A stretch of 5,876 bases of DNA from Alphaproteobacteria bacterium UBA685 (GTDB taxonomy: Bacteria; Pseudomonadota; Alphaproteobacteria; Puniceispirillales; Puniceispirillaceae). The stretch is from the NCBI GenBank assembly GCA_002299005.1, contig DBMZ01000107.1, forward strand, positions 834-6,709, in the 5' to 3' direction. Below are positions 1 to 5,135 of the stretch, piece after piece (position 1 is the first letter of the stretch; each line of letters begins with the position of its first letter). The notes beneath the pieces are model-generated. The model did no database searches, was not told where the DNA came from, and saw nothing but the letters and a program-made list of their open reading frames with translations. The position numbers and the translations under genes were made by a program.

Positions 1-122
1 TCGCCATCTTCAAGAGCCCCAATGATTGTATCAAACACTGTGCTGACAAGTCGTTCAATATCACGATGATACAATGTCGGGTTTTGTGCAGCGAGACGAG
101 CAATCAATTCAGATTTTGTCAT
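1..122 (-). CDS. ihfB: Integration host factor subunit beta, 5' end only (partial)
   Basis: This is the first 40 codons of a gene that runs off the left edge. The translation opens MTKSELIARLAAQNPTLY and continues with HRDIERLVSTVF and ALEDG. The SELI start and the NPxLYxRDxERxV block (residues 14-26) are the N-terminal helical part of the IHF-beta/HU family, in the form usual in alphaproteobacteria. The DNA-binding beta arms and the proline that intercalates into DNA lie outside the window. IHF is an alpha/beta heterodimer that bends DNA sharply at specific sites and assists transcription, replication and recombination. The ATG at 120-122 is chosen because it matches the family start; the ribosome site is weak (GGA about 9 nt upstream). 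Position just downstream of rpsA matches the enterobacterial order cmk-rpsA-ihfB. HU is the alternative, but the sequence and the synteny favour IHF-beta. Confidence 0.9.
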   Translation of the reverse strand, partial: MTKSELIARLAAQNPTLYHRDIERLVSTVFDTIIGALEDG

Positions 123-156
123 TATTTATAATCCACACTTCAAAAAAACCTTTTAA

Positions 157-185
157 ATCATGGCCATCTATCGATAAAGCGTCAA
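157..185 (-). promoter_or_regulatory. Probable sigma70-type promoter of ihfB
   Basis: On the minus strand TTGACG (180-185, 5 of 6 to consensus) is followed after 17 nt by CATGAT (157-162, 4 of 6). Transcription would start near 150, about 27 nt before the ihfB ATG. It lies downstream of the rpsA terminator, so ihfB is likely to have its own transcript. The spacer contains the palindrome TATCGATA (169-176). This is read by eye and untested. Confidence 0.5.
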
Positions 186-190
186 TAAAA

Positions 191-230
191 ACTATCACAA
201 AAGAGGTAAAACTATCACGAAACAGGCAAA
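191..230. repeat. Two-copy 20-bp tandem direct repeat upstream of the ihfB promoter
   Basis: ACTATCACAAAAGAGGTAAA (191-210) is followed without a gap by ACTATCACGAAACAGGCAAA (211-230), identical at 17 of 20 positions. The array ends 5 bp upstream of the predicted -35 of ihfB. A period of 20 bp is close to two helical turns, so both copies would face the same side of the DNA, as expected of a paired activator or repressor site. No known regulator motif is recognised. Confidence 0.7.
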
Positions 231-245
231 AATAGGTATTTTGCC
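225..245. repeat. Perfect 7-bp inverted repeat between the rpsA terminator and the ihfB repeats
   Basis: GGCAAAA (225-231) and TTTTGCC (239-245) are exact reverse complements around a 7-nt centre. The left arm overlaps the second tandem repeat copy. No run of T follows it on either strand, so it is not a typical terminator; an operator or a chance palindrome is more likely. Confidence 0.45.
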
Positions 246-265
246 AATCTTACAGGCTGCTGGAT

Positions 266-300
266 AAAAAAAGGCCCCGCATAATCATGCAAGGGCCTTT
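266..300 (-). terminator. Rho-independent terminator of rpsA
   Basis: Read on the minus strand, AAAGGCCC (293-300) pairs perfectly with GGGCCTTT (270-277); an inner GCAT/ATGC pairing closes most of the loop. The stem runs directly into seven T (266-272). It lies 43 nt after the rpsA stop codon and before the ihfB promoter. A second weak hairpin, CGCTT/AAGCG (316-329), lies between it and the rpsA stop. Confidence 0.9.
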
Positions 301-343
301 GATTTTAAGTATCAGCGCTTAACGAAGCGAGAAGGGGCGAGAT

Positions 344-2056
344 TTACTCGTCGCCACCGTCTTTCTTTGCCAAAGCCGCGCCAAGGATATCACCCAAGCT
401 TGCACCTGAATCAGATGAGCCGAATGTTTCCATCGCTTGCTTTTCTTCGTTAATTTCACGTGCCTTCACAGACAATGTTAGCTTGCGTGATTTTGAGTCG
501 ATAGATGTGATAACCGCATCCAACTTCTCTTCAACAGCGAAACGCTCTGTGCGTTGCTCTGCTCTTTCACGCGCCAAGTCTGCTCTGCGGATGAAGCCAA
601 ATAGGCCTTCACCGACACGTACTTCAAGACCGTTGTCTGTTACTTCTGTGATTGTACATGTAACAGTCTCGCCCTTGCGCACCTGATCAACAAGACCCGC
701 ATATGGATCTTCGCTCATCTGTTTGATGCCAAGTGAGATACGTTCTTTTGTGATATCGATATCAAGCACCTTCGCTTTGACCATCGCACCTTTTTCGAAG
801 CCTTCAAGAGCTTGCTCGCCTGTCACTTCCCAAGAAATGTCAGATAGGTGTACAAGGCCGTCAATCTCTGCGCTCAAGCCTACGAATAGACCGAACTCAG
901 TGATGTTGCGAATTTCGCCTTCGATTTCTGTACCAGCAGGGTTAGCAGCTGCGAAATCTTCCCATGGGTTGCCCTGAACTTGCTTCAGGCCAAGTGAGAT
1001 ACGACGCTTTGCAAGGTCGATATCAAGCACCATGACTTCGATTTCTTGGCTGGTTGATACGATTTTGCCTGGGTGTACATTCTTCTTTGTCCAGCTCATC
1101 TCAGAGACGTGAACAAGACCCTCGATGCCTTCGTCCAATTCAACGAATGCGCCATAGTCAGTGATGTTTGTAACACGGCCAGTTAGCTTTGTGCCAATTG
1201 GGAACTTCTCAGAAGCGGCTTCCCATGGATCTGACATCAACTGCTTCATGCCAAGCGAGATACGCTGTGTTTCTTGGTTGAAACGGATAACCTGTACATC
1301 AACAGTTTGACCAACGCTCAAAGCTTCTGATGGGTGGTTGATACGCTTCCACGCAATGTCTGTGACGTGCAATAGACCGTCAACACCGCCCAAATCAACG
1401 AACGCGCCGTAATCTGTGATGTTCTTAACAACACCCTGTAGAACCTGACCTTCTTCAAGGCTAGAGACAAGCTCTGTTCTTGCTTCGGCTCTTGATTCTT
1501 CGAGGACAGCTCTTCTTGAGACAACAATGTTGCCGCGGCGTCTGTCAATTTTCAAGATTTGGAATGGCTGTGGTGTACCCATCAATGGGGCAATGTCATG
1601 CACAGGGCGGATATCAACTTGTGAGCCTGGCAAGAAGGCTGTGGCGCCTGATAGGTCGACGGTAAAGCCACCTTTTACGCGGCCAAAGATAACACCTGTC
1701 ACACGTTCTTGTGCTTCAAAGGCGCTTTCTAGCATGATCCATGCTTCTTCGCGTCTTGCTTTTTCACGGCTGAGGACGGCTTGACCATCACGGTCTTCCA
1801 TGCGCTCAACATAAACTTCAACTGTATCGCCTGATTTGATCTCAGCTTCTTGACCTGGTGCGCCAAATTCTTTTAGCGGCACGCGGCCTTCTGATTTCAA
1901 ACCAACATCAATCACGGCATAGTCGCCTGCGACTTCGATGACATAGCCTTTTACAACACTGCCTTCGACTGAGATGTTCTCTGCAAAGCTTTCAGCTAGC
2001 AGATCAGCAAAATTTTCCATGCCAGCCATTGCTGACGCGTCTTGGTTATTTGACAA
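344..2056 (-). CDS. rpsA: 30S ribosomal protein S1
   Basis: The 570-residue product has six S1 (OB-fold) RNA-binding domains at about 30-98, 115-182, 203-271, 288-358, 375-445 and 462-531, then a 39-residue tail. In bacterial S1 the first two domains generally anchor the protein to the 30S subunit and domains 3-6 hold mRNA. Domains 3 and 4 carry the classic NITDYGAFV followed by GLLHVTDIAW or GLVHVSEMSW, and domain 5 has NITEFGLFV; domains 2 and 6 are more divergent, as usual. Length is close to the typical 557-570. The start codon is TTG (2054-2056): an in-frame TAA abuts it upstream, GGAG (2064-2067) lies 7 nt before it, and the next in-frame ATG (residue 10) has no comparable ribosome site. 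It follows cmk after 258 nt and ends at a strong terminator, so it is the last gene of the aroA-cmk-rpsA run. Confidence 0.97.
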   Translation of the reverse strand: MSNNQDASAMAGMENFADLLAESFAENISVEGSVVKGYVIEVAGDYAVIDVGLKSEGRVPLKEFGAPGQEAEIKSGDTVEVYVERMEDRDGQAVLSREKARREEAWIMLESAFEAQERVTGVIFGRVKGGFTVDLSGATAFLPGSQVDIRPVHDIAPLMGTPQPFQILKIDRRRGNIVVSRRAVLEESRAEARTELVSSLEEGQVLQGVVKNITDYGAFVDLGGVDGLLHVTDIAWKRINHPSEALSVGQTVDVQVIRFNQETQRISLGMKQLMSDPWEAASEKFPIGTKLTGRVTNITDYGAFVELDEGIEGLVHVSEMSWTKKNVHPGKIVSTSQEIEVMVLDIDLAKRRISLGLKQVQGNPWEDFAAANPAGTEIEGEIRNITEFGLFVGLSAEIDGLVHLSDISWEVTGEQALEGFEKGAMVKAKVLDIDITKERISLGIKQMSEDPYAGLVDQVRKGETVTCTITEVTDNGLEVRVGEGLFGFIRRADLARERAEQRTERFAVEEKLDAVITSIDSKSRKLTLSVKAREINEEKQAMETFGSSDSGASLGDILGAALAKKDGGDE

Positions 2057-2063
2057 TTACGTT

Positions 2064-2067
2064 CTCC
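2064..2067 (-). promoter_or_regulatory. Ribosome binding site that fixes the TTG start of rpsA
   Basis: The minus strand reads AACGGAGAACGTAATTG: GGAG with a 7-nt spacer to TTG. The TAA directly before the TTG is in the same frame and rules out any start further upstream. The nearby upstream ATG (2077-2079) is out of frame with S1. Confidence 0.85.
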
Positions 2068-2082
2068 GTTTAGTGCCATATG

Positions 2083-2110
2083 ATGATCTCAAAAGCTGTG
2101 CTTTGATCAT
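2083..2110 (-). promoter_or_regulatory. Strong hairpin in the rpsA leader, just upstream of the ribosome site
   Basis: In the rpsA mRNA, ATGATC (2105-2110) pairs with GATCAT (2083-2088) and AAAGC (2100-2104) pairs with GCTTT (2092-2096), with an ACA loop and a 3-nt bulge (2089-2091). That gives 11 base pairs. The base of the stem is 15 nt upstream of the GGAG. No T-run follows, so it is not a terminator. A role in S1 autogenous control or in translation initiation is inference. Confidence 0.55.
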
Positions 2111-2113
2111 ACT

Positions 2114-2187
2114 GCCTTTGCTGGATAAGGCTGCGGCATTTATTTGCTGCATAGATGGGATAAGCAGGCCTCTTATGAGAGGGGCTT
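2114..2187 (-). other. Two further hairpins in the rpsA leader
   Basis: Hairpin one is GCCTT (2114-2118) with AAGGC (2127-2131) around an 8-nt loop. Hairpin two is CCTCT (2169-2173) with AGAGG (2178-2182) around a 4-nt loop, extended by AAGC (2162-2165) with GCTT (2184-2187) across a small internal loop. Neither is followed by a T-run. Together with the hairpins at 2083-2110 and 2251-2280 they suggest a structured untranslated leader. Confidence 0.4.
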
Positions 2188-2250
2188 TCCTATCAAACGC
2201 CGCTGGACGATATGGCGAATAGTCTTTCATCCAGCATTTTTGTTAATCAA

Positions 2251-2280
2251 GATTTGCTCGCAGCAAATTAAGAGCAAATC
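2251..2280 (-). other. Inverted repeat with two competing pairings, between cmk and rpsA
   Basis: GATTTGCTC (2251-2259) and GAGCAAATC (2272-2280) are perfect 9-bp complements with a 12-nt loop. A third related arm lies inside the loop: on the minus strand ATTTGCT (2261-2267) can instead pair with AGCAAAT (2251-2257) across a 3-nt loop. Both pairings use the same downstream arm and so exclude each other. The downstream sequence has no clear T-run, so a terminator is unlikely; an mRNA processing or switching element is possible. Confidence 0.5.
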
Positions 2281-2292
2281 ATTAGTGCCGCT

Positions 2293-2320
2293 TTTATAAT
2301 GAATTTTTCAGAAACTACAA
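2293..2320 (-). promoter_or_regulatory. Possible rpsA promoter overlapping the cmk stop codon
   Basis: On the minus strand TATAAA (2293-2298, 5 of 6 to the -10 consensus) is preceded after 16 nt by TTGTAG (2315-2320), which is the last codon plus stop of cmk and a poor -35. It would give a leader of about 230 nt containing all the hairpins listed here. Read-through from aroA-cmk is the alternative or additional source of rpsA mRNA. Confidence 0.3.
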
Positions 2321-2959
2321 GCTTTTCACGCGATTTAATGCGGCTTGCAAAACTTCTTGGGCGCTTAATTGTGTGGTGTCGATGATAAAGGCATCTGCGG
2401 CTGGTTTTAACGGCGCTGTTTCGCGTGTTTTATCTCTGGCATCTCGTTCGGTTAAATCGGCCAAAATTTGCGCCTGTGTGACGCTGTCATCCTTGGCGAA
2501 TAATTCAAGAAACCGACGCTTGGCACGGACATTAATATCGGCATCAATATATAGTTTCACATCCGCATCAGGCAGGATAACAGAGCCAATATCACGCCCA
2601 TCAAGAATGGCGCCCTTGCCTGATGGCGGGCTGTTGGCAAAATCGCGTTGCTTGTCGACAAGGGCTTGTCTTACCTCTGGCATAGCAGCGATTTTTGAGG
2701 CTATCTGGGCAATTTCAGAGGTACGCAAAGCATCGTCGGCCATGATAGGAAGCGCTAAGTGCGTCGCTATTTTTACAATCTCTGCCACGGCTTCGGGCGT
2801 ATTATTAACCGTCAATTCTGCCTGTTGGACGCCAAGGGCGACAGCGCGATAAAGGGTGCCTGTATCGAGATAATCATAGGATAGCGCCATCGCAAGTGTC
2901 TTTGCCAATGTGCCTTTTCCAGAAGCGGCAGGGCCGTCAACAGCGATTTTAAAACTCAT
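2315..2959 (-). CDS. cmk: Cytidylate kinase (CMP/dCMP kinase)
   Basis: The enzyme phosphorylates CMP and dCMP with ATP to the diphosphates, in the cytoplasm. The 214-residue product has the P-loop GPAASGKGT (9-17), YLDTGTLYRAVAL (30-42), the nucleotide-binding DGRDIG (120-125) leading into PDADVKLYIDA, RAKRR (145-149), ERDARD (171-176) and PLKPAADA (183-190). These are the ordered landmarks of the Cmk family, whose members are usually 210-230 residues, so it appears complete. The ATG at 2957-2959 is followed directly by the beta strand of the P-loop, and AGGG lies about 9 nt upstream. The gap to aroA is only 27 nt, with no terminator, so aroA and cmk are probably one operon, as in many proteobacteria. 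The short insert typical of the bacterial type is present between the P-loop and the DGRDIG motif. Confidence 0.96.
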   Translation of the reverse strand: MSFKIAVDGPAASGKGTLAKTLAMALSYDYLDTGTLYRAVALGVQQAELTVNNTPEAVAEIVKIATHLALPIMADDALRTSEIAQIASKIAAMPEVRQALVDKQRDFANSPPSGKGAILDGRDIGSVILPDADVKLYIDADINVRAKRRFLELFAKDDSVTQAQILADLTERDARDKTRETAPLKPAADAFIIDTTQLSAQEVLQAALNRVKSL

Positions 2960-2986
2960 GAGCTTTTGCCCTTATATCTTGTCAGC

Positions 2987-4306
2987 TTACGCAGTGATAG
3001 AGGCGCCAATAGCATTCATCTTATCGGCGAATTGTGGGAAAGATGTATTGATGGTCTCAACGTCATCGACCTGAATTGGCTGGCTTGCGATCATGCCTAG
3101 CACCAAAAATGACATGCCGATTCGGTGATCATGCTGGCTGTTGATGGTCGCACCACCTGCGGGCGGGGTATCAGCGCCTGTCACAGACATGAAATCTTCG
3201 CCTTCTTGGACAGATACACCGCATTCTTTCAGTCCTTGTGCCATCACAGCGATACGATCTGTTTCCTTGACGCGCAATTCAGCGACGCCAGACATCATGG
3301 TTGTGCCTTTTGCCATGCTCGCCGCAACCGATAAGATAGGGTATTCATCAATCATCGAGGCCGCTCTGGCAGGTGGCACATCAATGCCTTGTAATTGTGA
3401 GGAGCGAACACGGATATCAGCCACTTCCTCGCCGCCTTCAAGGCGTTGATTAGACAGGGTGATATCGCCGCCCATCTCGATGAGGGTTGTGATAAGGCCC
3501 GTGCGTTGCGGGTTCATGCCAACAGCGGGAATCGTGACATCTGAGCCCTTTGTGATGAGGGCCGCGACAATCACAAAGGCGGCAGATGAGGGATCGCGCG
3601 GGACCAAAATATCCTTGGCGATCAAATCAGTGCCGCCTGTCATGGTCACGCGATGCTGGCCATCTTCAAGGATCTCTTGGGTGACGCTGACGCCAAAATG
3701 GCGCAACATTGCCTCTGTATGATCGCGCGAGATATGTGGCTCTGTGACGATGGTCGCGCCTCGTGCGCGCAAGCCTGCCAATAGGATAGCTGATTTAATC
3801 TGTGCAGAGGCAACCTTCGGTGTATAGGAGACAGGCAAAGGTATCTCTAGCCCTGTGACGGTGACGGGCAATTTGCCGTCATTGGTGGTCACAGACGCGC
3901 CCATCTCTTCGAGCGGTTCAGTGATACGGCGCATTGGGCGCTTTGATAAGGACGCATCGCCAATAAAGGTCGCGCGCAAAGATTGGCCCGCGATGAGCCC
4001 CATCAGCAAGCGCACACCTGTGCCAGCATTGCCCAAATCAAGCGGCGCATCTGGCGCGGTCAGACCGCCCATGCCAACGCCATCAATGATATACTCATCG
4101 CCATGCTTTTCGATTTTCGCGCCGCAATCAATCATCGCCTGCTTTGTGGCCATCACATCATCACCTTCAAGAAGGCCCTGCACGCGTGTTTGCCCGACGG
4201 CAATCGCACTTAAAATCATTGAGCGGTGCGAGATAGATTTATCACCCGGCACATCAAATGTACCCGCAAGGTTAGCTGACTTATGAGAGACAAGCGATAA
4301 TGACAT
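2987..4306 (-). CDS. aroA: 3-phosphoshikimate 1-carboxyvinyltransferase (EPSP synthase), class II
   Basis: This cytoplasmic enzyme joins shikimate 3-phosphate and PEP to give EPSP, the sixth step of the shikimate pathway to aromatic amino acids. The 439-residue product shows GDKSISHR (21-28), LGNAGTG (91-97), GDASLSKRPM (116-125), SAQIK (167-171), RDHTE (194-198), DPSSAAF (238-244), MIDEYP (318-323) with the probable catalytic Asp320, LRVKETDR (344-351) and DHRIGMSF (393-400). The RxHxxE-type and SAQxK blocks mark the class II (CP4-like) group rather than the E. coli class I. Gly95 stands where the glyphosate-tolerant CP4 enzyme has Ala, so the usual sensitive residue is present. The class II NxTR element reads NPQR (265-268). 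The ATG has AGGA 6 nt upstream. It is the first gene of the minus-strand run and is divergent from the TIGR02300 gene. Confidence 0.97.
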   Translation of the reverse strand: MSLSLVSHKSANLAGTFDVPGDKSISHRSMILSAIAVGQTRVQGLLEGDDVMATKQAMIDCGAKIEKHGDEYIIDGVGMGGLTAPDAPLDLGNAGTGVRLLMGLIAGQSLRATFIGDASLSKRPMRRITEPLEEMGASVTTNDGKLPVTVTGLEIPLPVSYTPKVASAQIKSAILLAGLRARGATIVTEPHISRDHTEAMLRHFGVSVTQEILEDGQHRVTMTGGTDLIAKDILVPRDPSSAAFVIVAALITKGSDVTIPAVGMNPQRTGLITTLIEMGGDITLSNQRLEGGEEVADIRVRSSQLQGIDVPPARAASMIDEYPILSVAASMAKGTTMMSGVAELRVKETDRIAVMAQGLKECGVSVQEGEDFMSVTGADTPPAGGATINSQHDHRIGMSFLVLGMIASQPIQVDDVETINTSFPQFADKMNAIGASITA

Positions 4307-4531
4307 GTTATATCCTTTGTTACAGACTATGCAGCCTATCTATTAAGCCTATTTACAAATGGGGCGCAGGCATAGCTTTTGGGTGACAGTATAGAGCGCG
4401 GTTTGTCTAGAAAATAGTCTTAATCAGTGAAAAACTGATTTTTTGTTTTGACTTATTTGATTTTTTGGGTGAAATCGCCACTATGCGATCATAGACATGC
4501 GCATTGTGCTAGAGAGATGAGGGTTTGAATA
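4307..4531. promoter_or_regulatory. Divergent promoter region between aroA and the TIGR02300 gene
   Basis: No gene is visible in these 225 nt. Toward aroA the best -10 is TATACT on the minus strand (4388-4393), with no good -35. Toward the (+) gene the best -35 is TTGACT (4448-4453), but the sequence 17 nt later is a poor -10. Also present are a hairpin with a T-run (4422-4447) and a 7-bp direct repeat AGCCTAT (4333-4339 and 4346-4352, 13-bp period). The region clearly must carry both promoters, but their exact positions are uncertain. Confidence 0.4.
4422..4447 (+). terminator. Terminator-like hairpin in the divergent region
   Basis: AATCAGT (4422-4428) and ACTGATT (4434-4440) pair perfectly around GAAAA, and the stem runs into TTTTTT and then GTTTT on the plus strand. 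The stem has only two G/C pairs, so it would be weak. It sits immediately before the candidate -35 of the TIGR02300 gene, with no plus-strand gene upstream in the window. It could block antisense-derived transcription, be an attenuator, or be chance. Confidence 0.35.
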
Positions 4532-4918
4532 ATGGCAAAACAGGAACTTGGTAAGAAGCGTCGCTGTGCCTCTTGCGGCATGAAGTTTTACGATTTTAAT
4601 AAGACAAATATTGAATGCCCAAGCTGTCATACAGCTTTTAATCCCGACCAGCTGCTAAAAAGCCGTCGTGGTCGTTCAGCGAAGGCTGAGCCAGCGGCCG
4701 ATGCTGCCGTGGCAATCGAAGAGACAGCTTTAATCAGCGATGATAATGCCGAAGAAGAAACAGATGAGCTTGGCGGTGATGAAGCCTTGGTCACTATCGC
4801 GCCAAAAGAAAGCGATGATGATGAAAGCAATGCGATTCTAGATGAAAGCGTCGATGAAGATTTCATCGATGAGATCGAAGATGAAGCAGATGATGCCGAT
4901 AATGAAGAAGGCCTATAA
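4532..4918 (+). CDS. TIGR02300-family protein (FYDLN acid protein), zinc-ribbon with acidic tail
   Basis: The 128-residue product has two parts. Residues 1-50 form a small basic zinc-ribbon-like module with C12xxC15 and C29xxC32 and the family block KFYDFN (18-23), a Leu-to-Phe variant of the FYDLN signature; KSRRGR follows at 43-48. Residues 52-128 are very rich in Asp and Glu, of low complexity and probably disordered. No signal peptide or membrane segment is seen, so it should be cytoplasmic. The family is known to me from alphaproteobacteria and has no established function; a nucleic-acid or RNA polymerase contact is only a guess from the zinc ribbon. The ATG has GAGGG (4519-4523) 8 nt upstream. 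tRNA-Ala follows 64 nt after the stop codon, and aroA is divergent. Confidence 0.88.
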   Translation: MAKQELGKKRRCASCGMKFYDFNKTNIECPSCHTAFNPDQLLKSRRGRSAKAEPAADAAVAIEETALISDDNAEEETDELGGDEALVTIAPKESDDDESNAILDESVDEDFIDEIEDEADDADNEEGL

Positions 4919-4933
4919 AATTACAAATAGGGC

Positions 4934-4962
4934 TTGCTTTTCGAAGTAGGTATCGCTAAATC
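4934..4962 (+). promoter_or_regulatory. Weak candidate promoter for tRNA-Ala
   Basis: TTGCTT (4934-4939) is followed after 17 nt by TAAATC (4957-4962). Transcription would begin near 4969, about 14 nt before the tRNA. The -10 matches poorly (3 of 6), and the tRNA may instead be co-transcribed with the TIGR02300 gene, since no terminator separates them. Confidence 0.25.
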
Positions 4963-4965
4963 ACT

Positions 4966-4980
4966 GATACTGCGAGTATC
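4966..4980 (+). other. Perfect 6-bp hairpin abutting the tRNA 5' end
   Basis: GATACT and AGTATC pair exactly around GCG, ending 2 nt before the first tRNA base. It could help define the precursor for RNase P or could be a protein site; there is no T-run, so it is not a terminator. Confidence 0.45.
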
Positions 4981-4982
4981 GT

Positions 4983-5058
<76 letters not shown>

Positions 5059-5081
5059 TTCGCAACAAAGATACAAAACAA

Positions 5082-5118
5082 AAAAGGCTCTCATCACTGA
5101 GGGCCTTTTGTTGTTTTT
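5082..5118. terminator. Bidirectional rho-independent terminator
   Basis: AAAAGGC-T-CTCA (5082-5093) pairs with TGAG-G-GCCTTTT (5098-5109) around TCAC: 12 base pairs with one G·U. On the plus strand the stem ends in TTTTGTTGTTTTT, terminating tRNA-Ala. On the minus strand it ends in TTTTTTGTTTTG (to about 5074), 27 nt or less after the lptB stop codon. One hairpin therefore serves two convergent units. Confidence 0.88.
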
Positions 5119-5135
5119 ATCGGTGGTTTGTTTTT

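Noticed and set aside
102..115. Possible IHF site (autoregulation) in ihfB, AATCAA at 102-107
   Set aside because: The downstream half (TTR after 4 nt) is absent.
1974..2222. 82-residue plus-strand open frame over the rpsA start and leader
   Set aside because: It is antisense to the rpsA 5' end, has no ribosome site and resembles no family.
2193..2237. 14-codon open frame in the rpsA leader as a leader peptide
   Set aside because: No ribosome site and no codon pattern typical of attenuation peptides.
2373..2852. 159-residue plus-strand open frame inside cmk
   Set aside because: It is a shadow of cmk, with serine- and arginine-rich low-information composition and no promoter or ribosome site.
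3855..4286. 143-residue plus-strand open frame inside aroA
   Set aside because: It is antisense to the highly conserved aroA coding sequence and has no independent support.
4627..4866. Minus-strand open frame opposite the acidic tail of the TIGR02300 protein
   Set aside because: The serine-rich product is the expected complement of Asp/Glu codons.
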